64,000 nt of DNA from Rathayibacter sp. VKM Ac-2856 (GCF_013205055.1 NZ_JABMLF010000001.1:1302001-1366000), one strand, 5' to 3'; shown: positions 27,172 to 37,831, counted from the first letter of the stretch. The notes: a model not told the origin generated them from the sequence alone. Program-made: numbers and translations.

Positions 27172-28274
27172 GGGGCGACGACGACCTCGACGCGCTGGAA
27201 CTCCTTGAGGTCGGAGTAGCCGGTGGTCGCCATCGAGCGGCGGAGCGCGCCGATCAGGTTGGCGGTGCCGTTCGCGTCCGTCGCGGGGCCGTAGAGGACC
27301 TGCTCGAGGGTGCCGACGGTGCCGACCTGCACGCGGCGGCCGCGCGGGAGCTGCTGGTGGTGCGCCTCCGCACCCCAGTGCCAGCCGCCGCCGGGCGCGT
27401 CGGTCGCCCGGGCGAGGGCCGAGCCGAGCATGACGGCGTCCGCGCCGACCGCGACGGCCTTCACGATGTCGCCGGAGGTGCCGAGGCCGCCGTCCGCGAT
27501 GACGTGCACGTAGCGTCCGCCCGACTCGTCGAGGTAGTCGCGGCGAGCGCCGGCGACGTCGGCGACCGCGGTCGCCATCGGCGCCTGGATGCCCAGGGTC
27601 GTGCGGGTGGTCGAGGCAGCGCCGCCGCCGAAGCCGACGAGCACGCCCGCGGCGCCCGTGCGCATGAGGTGCAGAGCGGCGGTGTAGGTCGAGGCGCCGC
27701 CCACGATGACCGGCACGTCGAGCTCGTAGATGAACTTCTTGAGATTCAGCGGCTCGGTGTCCCGCGAGACGTGCTCGGCGGAGACGGTGGTCCCGCGGAT
27801 GACGAACACGTCGACCCCCGCGTCGACGACCGTCTGGTACAGCTCGGCGGTGCGCTGCGGCGACAGGGCGCCCGCGACGGTCACGCCGGCCGCGCGGATC
27901 TCGGCGAGCCGCGCCGTCACCAGCTCCGGCTTCACCGGCTCCGAGTAGATCTCCTGCATGCGCTGCGTGGCCCGCTCGGCCGGCAGCTCGCGGATCTCCG
28001 CGAGCAGCGGCTCCGGGTCCTCGTATCGCGTCCACAGCCCCTCGAGGTCGAGGACGCCCAGCGCCCCCAGCCGTCCCAGTGTGATCGCCGTCGCCGGCGA
28101 CACCACCGAGTCCATCGGAGCCGCGAGGATCGGGGTAGCGAACTGGTACGCGTCGATCGCCCACTTCACCGAGACCACCTCCGGGTCGCGGGTCCGGCGG
28201 CTCGGGACCACCGCGATGTCGTCGAAGGCGTACGCGCGGCGGGCGCGCTTGGCGCGCCCGATCTCGATCTCCAT
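27156..28274 (-). CDS. guaB3: GuaB3 family IMP dehydrogenase-related protein
   Basis: 372 residues from ATG 28274 (MEIEIGRAKRARRAYAFDD), the family start; the ten-codon longer reading is unlikely. TIM-barrel IMPDH/GMPR superfamily (LAAPMDSVVSP, VIVGGASTYTAAL, VIADGGLGTSGDI). No CBS domains exist, and the position of the catalytic Cys loop reads GAASTTRTTLG with no Cys, so it cannot act as a classic IMPDH. This paralogue accompanies guaB in actinobacteria. The start lies 322 bases after the guaB stop, a gap filled by repeats, so it probably has its own promoter. Confidence 0.92.
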   Translation of the reverse strand: MEIEIGRAKRARRAYAFDDIAVVPSRRTRDPEVVSVKWAIDAYQFATPILAAPMDSVVSPATAITLGRLGALGVLDLEGLWTRYEDPEPLLAEIRELPAERATQRMQEIYSEPVKPELVTARLAEIRAAGVTVAGALSPQRTAELYQTVVDAGVDVFVIRGTTVSAEHVSRDTEPLNLKKFIYELDVPVIVGGASTYTAALHLMRTGAAGVLVGFGGGAASTTRTTLGIQAPMATAVADVAGARRDYLDESGGRYVHVIADGGLGTSGDIVKAVAVGADAVMLGSALARATDAPGGGWHWGAEAHHQQLPRGRRVQVGTVGTLEQVLYGPATDANGTANLIGALRRSMATTGYSDLKEFQRVEVVVAPYQPS

Positions 28275-28311
28275 AGCCGCGAGTTTACTGTGGCCCGCGC
28301 CCACCTCCAGC

Positions 28312-28434
28312 CGCGGCGGGCGCAGCCCGCTCGCGCTGCCGCCAGCAGCCGCAGTCGCGGCGGCGCCTCAGCGCCGCTCGCGCTGCCGACAGCAGTCGCA
28401 GTCGCGGCGGCGCTTCAGCGCCGCTCGCGCTGCG
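28312..28434. repeat. Imperfect tandem repeat in the guaB-guaB3 gap
   Basis: Three units starting CGCGGCGG: 44 bases (28312), 47 bases (28356) and a 32-base partial (28403). Each contains CTCGCGCTGC. The first two are followed by a CAGCAG...CGCAGT spacer. No gene is visible. Confidence 0.8.
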
Positions 28435-28474
28435 TCCCCCGGTCTCTCCCAGGGACCGCGCGGTCCGAGTGGGA

Positions 28475-28566
28475 GGCGGCGGAGCGTGATGGCGGCCCCT
28501 CCGGTGTGGTGGGCGTATGGGCCGAAGGCCCATCGGGCAGAGGGGCCGCCATCACGCTCCGCCGCC
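28475..28566. repeat. 92-bp perfect-arm hairpin element between guaB and guaB3
   Basis: Arms of 27 bases (28475-28501 and 28540-28566) are exact reverse complements, starting GGCGGCGGAGCGTGATGGCG. The 38-base loop contains a second perfect stem ATGGGCC/GGCCCAT (28517-28523, 28527-28533). Just before it lies a smaller palindrome with GGACCGCGCGGTCC (28453-28466). It is 30 bases past the guaB stop and might terminate guaB, but the arm length suggests a mobile or REP-type unit. Confidence 0.9.
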
Positions 28567-28596
28567 GACCCCCACCCACACCAGCAGAGAAGAGCC

Positions 28597-30500
<1,904 letters not shown>

Positions 30501-31931
30501 GTGCCTAGGAGGCTCCCCCCACTGCGCACGCTCCGCGACTCCCTCGTCGCGCTGGGCCTGCTCGCGGCGACCCTGACCGGCGTCGCCGCCGCGGCCCCCG
30601 CCGCGACCGCCGAGACCACGGCGGACCAGTCGATCATCGCCTGGGTCCGCGTGCAGGGCACGAACGAGAACCTGACGGGAGTCACCGTCGAGCTCGGCGG
30701 CGACGCCACGGCGACCCTCACCACGGGCGAGGACGGCCGCGCCGTCTTCCCGCTCGAGGAGGCCGGCACGTTCAGCGTCACCGTCGACGAGGAGACGCTC
30801 CCCGCCGACAAGGGCTACCCCGCCGCGGGGCAGAACCCGAAGCAGGTGACCATCGTCTCCTCGCAGAACCAGATCGTGAACTTCATCGTCTCGACGGCGA
30901 ACCCGATCGGGACGGGCGCCAGCGCTCCGGTCCCCACCGACTCCGCTGCCCCGACGAACCCCGCCACCGAGGGCACCACCGGGAACGACGCGACGAACCC
31001 CGACGGGACCTCGACCGCGGCGAACCAGCCGGTCACAGCGAACACCTTCTGGATCATCTTCTGGCCCAAGGTCGTCACCGGCCTGATCTTCGGCCTGCTG
31101 ATCGCCCTGGCGGCGATCGGCGCCTCGCTGATCTACGGCGTCACCGGACTGAACAACTTCGCCCATGGCGAGCTGGTCACGTTCGGCGCCCTGATGGCGT
31201 ACCTCTTCTCCGGGGTCTTCGGACTGCCGGCCCTGCTCGCGATCCCGATCGCGGTGATCCTCGGCGGGGCGTTCGGCTTCGTGCAGGACGGACTGCTCTG
31301 GAAGCCGCTGCGGAAGAAGGGCATCCAGCTGATCCCGCTGATGATCGTGACGATCGGCCTCTCGCTGGCGCTGCGCTACGTCTTCGTCTTCTTCTTCGGC
31401 GCCGACCGGCTCTCGCTGCCCAACAGCACCGCTCCGTTCTTCACGGTCCCCGAGCTCGGCATCAGCCTGAAGTTCACCGACCTCGTCGGCGCGGCCGTCG
31501 GCGTCGTCTGCATCGTCGGCGTGGCCCTCCTGCTCACGAAGACGAAGATCGGCAAGGCGATGCGCGCGGTGTCCGACAACCGGGCGCTCGCGTCCGCCTC
31601 GGGCATCAACGTCGAGCGCGTCATCCGCGTGGTCTGGGTGCTCTCCGGAGCCCTCGCCGCGCTGGCGGGCGTCTACATCGGCTACTACCAGTCGCTGCGC
31701 TGGGACACCGGAGCGTCGATCCTGCTGCTGATCTTCGCGGCGATCACACTCGGCGGCCTCGGCTCCGCCTACGGAGCGCTGGTCGGCTCGCTCATCATCG
31801 GCCTGATGATGAACATCTCGACGATCTGGATCCCGGAGAACCTCAAGTACGTGGCTCCGCTCGTCCTCATGATCATCATCCTGCTGGTCAGACCGCAGGG
31901 CATCCTCGGTCGCAAGGAACGGATCGGCTGA
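30501..31931 (+). CDS. livH: Branched-chain amino acid ABC transporter permease with secreted N-terminal domain
   Basis: 476 residues, far longer than the roughly 290-residue LivH family. Residues 185-476 are the permease (NNFAHGELVTFGALMAYL; EAA-like loop AMRAVSDNRALASASGI, and the LRPQGILGRKE end). Before it come a signal-like helix (11-36), an Ig/beta-sandwich-like domain of about 45-135 (IIAWVRVQGTNENLTGVTV, TLTTGEDGRAVFPL) and a Ser/Thr/Pro linker (135-180). The GTG start at 30501 has GGGAGG six bases before it. First gene of livHMGF. Confidence 0.92.
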   Translation: MPRRLPPLRTLRDSLVALGLLAATLTGVAAAAPAATAETTADQSIIAWVRVQGTNENLTGVTVELGGDATATLTTGEDGRAVFPLEEAGTFSVTVDEETLPADKGYPAAGQNPKQVTIVSSQNQIVNFIVSTANPIGTGASAPVPTDSAAPTNPATEGTTGNDATNPDGTSTAANQPVTANTFWIIFWPKVVTGLIFGLLIALAAIGASLIYGVTGLNNFAHGELVTFGALMAYLFSGVFGLPALLAIPIAVILGGAFGFVQDGLLWKPLRKKGIQLIPLMIVTIGLSLALRYVFVFFFGADRLSLPNSTAPFFTVPELGISLKFTDLVGAAVGVVCIVGVALLLTKTKIGKAMRAVSDNRALASASGINVERVIRVVWVLSGALAALAGVYIGYYQSLRWDTGASILLLIFAAITLGGLGSAYGALVGSLIIGLMMNISTIWIPENLKYVAPLVLMIIILLVRPQGILGRKERIG

Positions 31932-31935
31932 CACC

Positions 31936-32922
31936 ATGAACCTCAACTTCATCTGGCTGGCGATCGGGCAGATCGTCGACCCCACCGTCGCCGCCTACGC
32001 GCTCGCGACCATCGGCCTGGTCATCCACTTCGGATTCACCGGTCTCCTCAACTTCGGACAGGCCGGCTTCATGGCGGTCGGCGGCTACGCCTTCGCCATC
32101 ACCTCGGTCAAGTTCGAGTGGCCCGTCTGGGGCTCCCTGCTCGCGACCATCGTCGCGGCGACCCTGTTCGCCCTGATCCTCGGCGTCCCGACGCTGCGGC
32201 TGCGGGCGGACTACCTCTCGATCGTCACCATCGCGGCGGCGGAGATCGTCCGGCTCTCGGTCAAGACACCCGAGTTCTCGGCGGTCACCGGCGGCTCGGA
32301 GGGCATCAACGGCGCGGCGCGGGCCTTCAACGACCTGAACCCGCTGCCGGAGGGGCGCTTCGGCATCGGCATCCTCACCTACAACCAGGACCAGTGGTGG
32401 GTCCGCATCGTCGGCTGGAGCCTCGTGCTGCTGGCCTGCCTGCTGGTCTTCCTGCTGATGCGCAGCCCCTGGGGCCGCGTCATCAAGGGCATCCGCGAGG
32501 ACGAGGACGCCGTGCGCTCGCTCGGCAAGAACGTCTTCTCCTACAAGATCCAGGCGCTGATCCTCGGCGGCGTGCTGGGCGGCCTGGCCGGAGCACTGTT
32601 CATCCTGCCCCGCTCGCTGCAGCCCGACAACTACGGCACCCAGCTCACGTTCTTCCTCTACACGATCATGCTGCTGGGCGGCGCCGCGACGGTCTTCGGC
32701 CCGGTCGTCGGCTCGATCATCTTCTGGGTCGTCCTCGGTCTGACCGACGGACTGCTCACGCTGGGGATCGACACCGGGGTCCTGAACAACGACCTCATCA
32801 AGCTCACGACGGTGCAGACCGGACCGATCCGGTTCATCGTGGTGGGTGTGGCCCTCATGCTCCTGGTGATCTTCAGACCACAGGGCATCTTCGGCAAGAA
32901 GAAGGATCTGCACTTTGCCTAA
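31936..32922 (+). CDS. livM: Branched-chain amino acid ABC transporter permease LivM
   Basis: 328 residues. Partner permease to LivH, with about nine spans and the family motifs NFGQAGFMAVGGYAFAI, TLRLRADYLSIVTIAAAEIVRL, the loop GIREDEDAVRSLGKN facing the ATPase, and the C-terminal RPQGIFGKKKDL. The ATG is three bases after the livH stop, and the end overlaps the livG TTG start by eight bases, so translation is coupled. Confidence 0.95.
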   Translation: MNLNFIWLAIGQIVDPTVAAYALATIGLVIHFGFTGLLNFGQAGFMAVGGYAFAITSVKFEWPVWGSLLATIVAATLFALILGVPTLRLRADYLSIVTIAAAEIVRLSVKTPEFSAVTGGSEGINGAARAFNDLNPLPEGRFGIGILTYNQDQWWVRIVGWSLVLLACLLVFLLMRSPWGRVIKGIREDEDAVRSLGKNVFSYKIQALILGGVLGGLAGALFILPRSLQPDNYGTQLTFFLYTIMLLGGAATVFGPVVGSIIFWVVLGLTDGLLTLGIDTGVLNNDLIKLTTVQTGPIRFIVVGVALMLLVIFRPQGIFGKKKDLHFA

Positions 32923-34012
32923 AACGCCGGTCTCGGACATCACCGAGCAGGAAATCGTCCCCGGGGTCACGAAGAAGGACCCCATCCTCGTCGCCGACGG
33001 CGTCAGCCGCCGCTTCGGCGGCCTGACCGCGGTCGACGTCGCCCACGTCGAGATCCCGCGCGGCTCGATCACCGCCCTGATCGGCCCGAACGGCGCCGGC
33101 AAGACGACGTTCTTCAACCTGCTGACGGGCTTCGACAAGCCCAACACCGGGCGCTGGAACTTCAAGGGCAAGAACCTCGCGAACGTCCCCGCCTACAAGG
33201 TGTCGCGGATGGGCATGGTGCGCACGTTCCAGCTCACCAAGGCCCTCGGCGGCATGACCGTGCTCGAGAACATGCTCCTCGGCGCCAAGGGCCAGAAGGG
33301 CGAGAACATCCTCACCTCCCTCATCCGGCCGCTGTGGTCGAAGGAGGAGGAGACGATCGAGGCCCGGGCCATCCGGCTGCTCGAGAAGTTCAAGCTCGAC
33401 ACCAAGAAGGACGACTACGCGTCGAGCCTCTCCGGCGGCCAGAAGAAGCTGCTCGAGATGGCGCGCGCCCTGATGTCGGAGCCCGAGCTGGTCATGCTCG
33501 ACGAGCCGATGGCGGGCGTGAACCCGGCGCTGACGCAGTCGCTCCTCGGGCACATCGTGAATCTCAAGGCCGAGGGCATGACCGTGCTCTTCGTCGAGCA
33601 CGACATGCACATGGTCAACACCATCGCCGACTGGGTGATCGTGATGGCCGAGGGCAAGGTCGTCGCCGAGGGCCCGCCCTCGACCGTGATGAACGACCCC
33701 GCGGTCATCGACGCCTACCTCGGCGCCCACCACGACACCGACCTCGGCACGATCGAGGGCCAGCTCGAGGTGGCTGAGGAGATGGACTCGGACCTGGTCC
33801 GCGAGGACGTCGAGCACCGCGCCGAGGCGGCCGGCGTCGACGTGCACCACACCCACGGGGAGCACGCCGCGACGGCCACTGCCGACGCGCCCCCGGCCGA
33901 CGGCGCGACCGCCGGCACGACCGCGACGGCCGCCCCCGCGGACGCCGCCCCGACGAGCATCGCGCCGACCACCGACGCGCCCGCCGTCGACTTCGGAAAG
34001 GACGAGAAGTGA
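32915..34012 (+). CDS. livG: Branched-chain amino acid ABC transporter ATP-binding protein LivG
   Basis: 365 residues. Walker A GPNGAGKTTF (57-66), the Q-loop RTFQLTKALGG, signature LSGGQKKLLEMARAL, Walker B LVMLDEPMAGVNP and the switch His (LFVEHDMH). LivG is usually about 255-270 residues; here a low-complexity Ala/Thr/Pro/Asp tail follows from about 285, with the His-rich VHHTHGEH. The TTG start is chosen because AGAAGGA precedes it and it overlaps livM. GTGA overlap with livF follows. Confidence 0.94.
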   Translation: MPKTPVSDITEQEIVPGVTKKDPILVADGVSRRFGGLTAVDVAHVEIPRGSITALIGPNGAGKTTFFNLLTGFDKPNTGRWNFKGKNLANVPAYKVSRMGMVRTFQLTKALGGMTVLENMLLGAKGQKGENILTSLIRPLWSKEEETIEARAIRLLEKFKLDTKKDDYASSLSGGQKKLLEMARALMSEPELVMLDEPMAGVNPALTQSLLGHIVNLKAEGMTVLFVEHDMHMVNTIADWVIVMAEGKVVAEGPPSTVMNDPAVIDAYLGAHHDTDLGTIEGQLEVAEEMDSDLVREDVEHRAEAAGVDVHHTHGEHAATATADAPPADGATAGTTATAAPADAAPTSIAPTTDAPAVDFGKDEK

Positions 34013-34770
34013 CCTCCAACACGCTCGAGACGCACGACCTCCACGCGGGCTACGTCCCCGGGGTCAACATCCTCAACGGGTCGAACGTCTACGTGAAGAA
34101 GGGCGAGCTCGTCGGCATCATCGGCCCCAACGGCGCGGGCAAGTCCACGCTGCTGAAGGCGATGTTCGGGCTGGTGAACATCCGCCAGGGCACCGTGCTG
34201 CTCAACGGCGAGGACATCACCGGCTTCAAGGCCGACAAGCTGGTCTCGAAGGGCGTCGGCTTCGTGCCGCAGAACAACAACGTCTTCCCGTCGCTCACCA
34301 TCGAGGAGAACCTCGAGATGGGCATGTACCAGAAGCCGAAGATGTTCAAGGAGCGGCTCGAGTTCGTCACGGAGCTCTTCCCCGAGCTGACGAAGCGGCT
34401 GAAGCAGCGCTCCGGCTCGCTCTCGGGCGGTGAGCGGCAGATGGTCGCGATGTCGCGGGCGCTGATGATGGACCCGTCGATGCTGCTGCTCGACGAGCCG
34501 AGCGCCGGTCTCTCGCCGATGCGCCAGGACGAGACGTTCGTCAACGTCCAGCGGATCAACCGCGCGGGGGTGTCGATCATGATCGTCGAGCAGAACGCCC
34601 GCCGCGCGCTGCAGATCTGCGACCGCGGCTACGTGCTCGATCAGGGCCGGGACGCCTACGAGGGTCCGGGCCGCGAGCTGATGAACGATCCGAAGGTGAT
34701 CGAGCTCTACCTCGGCACGCTCGCGACGACCAACGAGGTCACCACGAGCACGCCCACCGTCGGCGGCTGA
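34009..34770 (+). CDS. livF: Branched-chain amino acid ABC transporter ATP-binding protein LivF
   Basis: 253 residues. Walker A GPNGAGKSTLL (39-49), signature LSGGERQMVAMSRALM, Walker B MLLLDEPSAGLSP, and MIVEQNARRAL with the Gln-containing H-loop variation (Glu-Gln-Asn in place of His) that is typical of LivF. GTG start inside the livG stop (GTGA). Forms the heterodimeric ATPase with LivG. Last gene of the operon, closed by the hairpin at 34787-34823. Confidence 0.95.
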   Translation: MTSNTLETHDLHAGYVPGVNILNGSNVYVKKGELVGIIGPNGAGKSTLLKAMFGLVNIRQGTVLLNGEDITGFKADKLVSKGVGFVPQNNNVFPSLTIEENLEMGMYQKPKMFKERLEFVTELFPELTKRLKQRSGSLSGGERQMVAMSRALMMDPSMLLLDEPSAGLSPMRQDETFVNVQRINRAGVSIMIVEQNARRALQICDRGYVLDQGRDAYEGPGRELMNDPKVIELYLGTLATTNEVTTSTPTVGG

Positions 34771-34786
34771 GGCCGCCGCACCGTCC

Positions 34787-34823
34787 GGGGCCCGTCGTCC
34801 GCCGAGAGGCGACGGCGGGCCCC
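34787..34823 (+). terminator. Terminator of the livHMGF operon
   Basis: GGGGCCCGTCGTCC (34787-34800) pairs imperfectly with GGCGACGGCGGGCCCC (34808-34823) across a short loop, 17 bases after the livF stop. The outer eight pairs are perfect. Confidence 0.7.
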
Positions 34824-34847
34824 GTCGTCGTCCAGGAGGAGGACCGG

Positions 34848-35693
34848 ATGCGCCGCAGCATCGCGCTGCTCGTCGTCGCGGTCGCGGCGGGGCTCCTGGC
34901 CGGCTGCGCGCCCGGACCGGTGTCCGAGCTCCCCGCCGGCGTCTCGATCGCCGTGCAGCAGAACCGCGACGACTACGGTCCCCGCCGGATCGAGGTCCTG
35001 GTGACGAACGACGCGGACGAGCCGCTCGACGTCTGGGAGGCGCGGCTGGACTCGCCCGCCTTCACCGACCCGGCCGTCACGGACGGGCCCACCACGATCC
35101 GCCCGGGCACGACGACCGCGCTCCGCCTGCAGCTCGCCCCGCCCGACTGCGCGGGGACCGGCTCGGACGCCCGGGTGCGCCTCGCCTTCACCCGGGGAGC
35201 CGTCTCGGGGACGGCCGTGATCGCCCCGGCCGACCCGCTCGGCACCCTCTCCCGCGTGCACTCCGAGGACTGCCTGGCGCAGCGGGTGGCCGAGCTGGTC
35301 TCGATCGTGCCCGGGGACGCCGTCACGGTCGCCCAGGAGGGCGGGGAGAGCGTCGCGCACCTGGAGGTCGCCCTGAGCCCGACGGGCGCGGAGGGCGGCG
35401 TGAGGATCGACTCGATCGGACGCACGATCCTGCTCCGGCCCGCGTCCGGCGAGGACGCCTGGCCGGTCGGTGTCCGCGTCGACGCGGCCTCCCCGTCGAC
35501 CCGCGTCGACCTGGCGATCGTGCCGAGCAACTGCAACACGCACACGGTGTCCGAGGACAAGCGCGGGACGTTCCTGCCGGTCGCCGTCGTCCTCGACGAC
35601 GGCACCTCGGGGGTCGTCTTCGTCGGAGTCGACGACGCGGTCCGCGGGGCGATCTACCGCTTCATCGCCGAGGACTCCTGCCACTGGGAGTGA
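34848..35693 (+). CDS. Putative lipoprotein, function unknown
   Basis: 281 residues. A typical type II signal peptide ends in LLAGC with Cys20 as lipidation site. The exported part is beta-rich: a possible Ig-like segment RIEVLVTNDADEPLDVWEARLDS (about 43-65), paired Cys at 98-ish and 138-ish (PPDCAGTG, SEDCLAQR), and a repeated second half (RVDLAIVPSNCNTH, EDSCHWE). The ATG follows CAGGAGGAGGACC. It lies directly after the liv operon terminator. Not a known substrate-binding fold; the gene may still be transcribed from its own promoter. Confidence 0.72.
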   Translation: MRRSIALLVVAVAAGLLAGCAPGPVSELPAGVSIAVQQNRDDYGPRRIEVLVTNDADEPLDVWEARLDSPAFTDPAVTDGPTTIRPGTTTALRLQLAPPDCAGTGSDARVRLAFTRGAVSGTAVIAPADPLGTLSRVHSEDCLAQRVAELVSIVPGDAVTVAQEGGESVAHLEVALSPTGAEGGVRIDSIGRTILLRPASGEDAWPVGVRVDAASPSTRVDLAIVPSNCNTHTVSEDKRGTFLPVAVVLDDGTSGVVFVGVDDAVRGAIYRFIAEDSCHWE

Positions 35694-35927
35694 ACCCGCC
35701 GGCCCGAGGACATCGAGTCTCTCTCTGCGGGGGCGTCCCCCATCCGAGGGCCGGGGAGAAGGTCCGTGTGCCGTAATTTTGGTGACACGAAACGTCGGCG
35801 CCACCGGCTCGGCCCTCCGCTCCTCCCCCTCGAACACGGGGCGGACACCGGCCCTTCCGGCACCGATTCCTTCCCCTTCCGCGGCCCTCTCGGGCGCCGC
35901 GATCCCCGTCCTCGAAGGAGCCGTCCC

Positions 35928-36131
35928 ATGAAGAGCTACACCCCCGCGCCCGTCGCCCTCGGCGCGACCTTCGGCACCGGCGCGATCGGCGACTACGAGC
36001 GCTGGTCGGTCGTCGGCGTCTACGCGCAGGTCGTCATCGCCGAGACCACCGGCGGCAAGCGGCGCAACTACAGCCGCTCGTTCGTCACCTACCGCCTCGC
36101 CCAGGAGGCGGAGCTGCTGCGCGCCTCCTGA
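35928..36131 (+). CDS. Small hypothetical protein (67 aa)
   Basis: Not recognised. The ATG is preceded by GAAGGAG with seven bases spacing, and codon usage is typical, so it is very likely expressed. The sequence has a beta-like central region (DYERWSVVGVYAQVVIAET), a basic patch GGKRRNYSRSF, and no Cys or membrane span. The 234-base gap upstream holds an AT-richer spot (TAATTTTGG, 35774-35782) that may be its promoter. Its end lies 76 bases before the REP-A cluster. Confidence 0.65.
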   Translation: MKSYTPAPVALGATFGTGAIGDYERWSVVGVYAQVVIAETTGGKRRNYSRSFVTYRLAQEAELLRAS

Positions 36132-36207
36132 GCCGCACCGAGCACTCCGCGAGCGCGCGTCCCCCCGGGGGCGCGCGCTCGCTGCGTTCGGGCCCGTGCA
36201 CGTCCAC

Positions 36208-36338
36208 GGGATCTCGATACGCCCTCTGCGAGGGCTACTCGATCAGCATGACCGCGCCTGACCCTGATGGTGCCGATCGAGCCGCCGCCCTCTGCATGCT
36301 GGTCGAGTAGCCGCGCAGAGGCGTATCGAGACCCACCG
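36208..36338. repeat. REP-A palindromic repeat cluster, locus 3
   Basis: A forward unit GGGATCTCGATACGCCCTCT ending CTACTCGATCAGCATG (36208-36250) faces an inverted unit CATGCTGGTCGAGTAGCCGC ending TATCGAGACCCACCG (36296-36338). It lies in a convergent gap between the small protein gene and livJ. It is followed by the livJ terminator. Confidence 0.85.
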
Positions 36339-36393
36339 AGCACACACGTGCCGGTGGAGGAGAGGCGTCAGGACCCGCGCCGCCCGGGCACGA

Positions 36394-36427
36394 CGAAGGG
36401 GCCCGGTCGGATGACCGGGCCCCTTCG
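36394..36427 (-). terminator. Terminator of livJ
   Basis: Perfect 15-bp stem: CGAAGGGGCCCGGTC (36394-36408) and its complement at 36413-36427 around the tetraloop GGAT, 30 bases past the livJ stop. Confidence 0.88.
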
Positions 36428-36457
36428 CGCGTCGCGGCCGGAGCCGCGGGCGTGGTG

Positions 36458-37747
36458 CTAGTTCAGCGAGCCGTCGACGGTCTCCTCGAACGAGGTGACG
36501 TTGCCGGGGCCGTACTTGTAGATCGACACCGACGCCTCGGTCGGGTCGCCGTTCTCGTCCCACGAGATCGGGCCGGAGAGGCCGTCGTAGTCGATGTCCT
36601 CACCGTCGGCGAGCATCGTGGCGCAGTCCGCGAACGTGGTGCACTTGGTGCCCTCGGTCGAGACGTCCTGCAGGTTGTCGCGGATGGTCGCTCCGTCCGT
36701 CGCGCCGCCCTTGAGCGCCGCGAGAGCGGCGAGCACGGTGGCGTCGTAGGACTCGGGCGCGTAGCTGAACACCGTCAGCGCGTCGTTGCCCTGCTCCTCG
36801 ACGAGAGCCTGGAGGTTCGACTGGAACTCGTCCGACGCCTGCACACCGGGGTTGGTGAACTGCGCGCCGTCGATGTCGACGTTCGTGTCCGCGTCGGTGA
36901 TGACGCCGTAGTTGCCGTCCGTGCCGTAGAGGTTCGCGAAGTCGAAGCCCTTGGCCGCGAGCTGCTCGGCGATCGTCGTGATCTCGTCGAACGAGATGAC
37001 GACGAGCGCGTCCGGGTTCGGAGCGAGCAGCGTGGTCAGCGCCGAGTTGAAGTCGGTCGAGGCCGGCTCGAAGATCTCCTCGGCCGCGACGGTCGCGCCG
37101 CCCGCCTCGAGGGTCTCCTTGATGTTCGACTCGAGGCCGGTGCCGTACGCGTCGTTCAGGTACAGGATCGAGACGTTGGTCTTGCCGTCGCCGAGGATCT
37201 TGTTGCCGAGGATGCGGCCCTGGAGGACGTCCGACGGGGCGGTGCGCCAGTAGTAGCCGTCGTCCTCGTAGGTGGTGAAGTCCGGCGAGGTGTTGGCCGG
37301 CGAGATCTGGACGACGCCCGCCTGGGTCACCTGGTCGATGAACGTCTTCGAGACGCCCGAGGAGGCCGCGCCGATGATGACGCTGGCGCCGTCGGCGATG
37401 AGCGACGTCGCGGACTGGGTCGCGATGTCGGTCGTGGTGTCGCCCGAGTCCTTCTGCTCGACGTCGACCGTGATGCCGGCAGCGGCGTCGTTGATGTCCT
37501 TGACGGCCAGGTCGACGCCCGCGATCTCGGGCGGGCCGAGGACGGCCAGGGTGCCGGTCTGCGGGAGGATCGTGCCGATCTTCAGGGACAGGTCGCCGGA
37601 CTCGCCGCCACCGGTGCCCGCGTCTCCGCCGCCGCCGCTGGCGCAACCGGCGAGGACGAGAGCGCTGGCGCCCAGGAAGGCGACTCCGCCGAGGGTCGCC
37701 CGGAGGGATCGCGTACGGGCCGTCCCGGCCTTCGCGTGAACGCGCAT
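36458..37747 (-). CDS. livJ: Branched-chain amino acid ABC transporter substrate-binding lipoprotein
   Basis: 429 residues from ATG 37747, which follows CAAGGAGAAAC. Lipobox LVLAGC with Cys35, then a Gly/Ser-rich spacer. The mature part is a type I periplasmic-binding fold of the Leu/Ile/Val-binding family: LSLKIGTILPQTGTLAVLGPPEIAGVDLAVKDIN, VIIGAASSGVS, PANTSPDF, YLNDAYGTGLESN. It lies 1.5 kb from livF and on the other strand, but completes the same LIV transporter. Preceded by a promoter at 37803-37831. Confidence 0.93.
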   Translation of the reverse strand: MRVHAKAGTARTRSLRATLGGVAFLGASALVLAGCASGGGGDAGTGGGESGDLSLKIGTILPQTGTLAVLGPPEIAGVDLAVKDINDAAAGITVDVEQKDSGDTTTDIATQSATSLIADGASVIIGAASSGVSKTFIDQVTQAGVVQISPANTSPDFTTYEDDGYYWRTAPSDVLQGRILGNKILGDGKTNVSILYLNDAYGTGLESNIKETLEAGGATVAAEEIFEPASTDFNSALTTLLAPNPDALVVISFDEITTIAEQLAAKGFDFANLYGTDGNYGVITDADTNVDIDGAQFTNPGVQASDEFQSNLQALVEEQGNDALTVFSYAPESYDATVLAALAALKGGATDGATIRDNLQDVSTEGTKCTTFADCATMLADGEDIDYDGLSGPISWDENGDPTEASVSIYKYGPGNVTSFEETVDGSLN

Positions 37748-37802
37748 GTTTCTCCTTGAGAGGTTCTGTCGTGGGAGCGGAGCCGGAGGCAACCGCTCGG
37801 CC

Positions 37803-37831
37803 AACCTAACCTTCGGAGAAGCCGTGAACAA
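37803..37831 (-). promoter_or_regulatory. Candidate promoter of livJ
   Basis: On the minus strand TTGTTC (37826-37831), then 17 bases, then TAGGTT (37803-37808), 56 bases before the livJ ATG. Good spacing in an AT-richer stretch; boxes are imperfect. Confidence 0.5.

Noticed and set aside
23923-28164. Single minus-strand open frame of 1,413 codons covering antiporter, regulator and the nuclease-like gene
   Set aside because: Only its last 481 codons are the antiporter; the rest reads through other genes in wrong frames. The internal ATG at 25368 fits homologues and the neighbouring stop.
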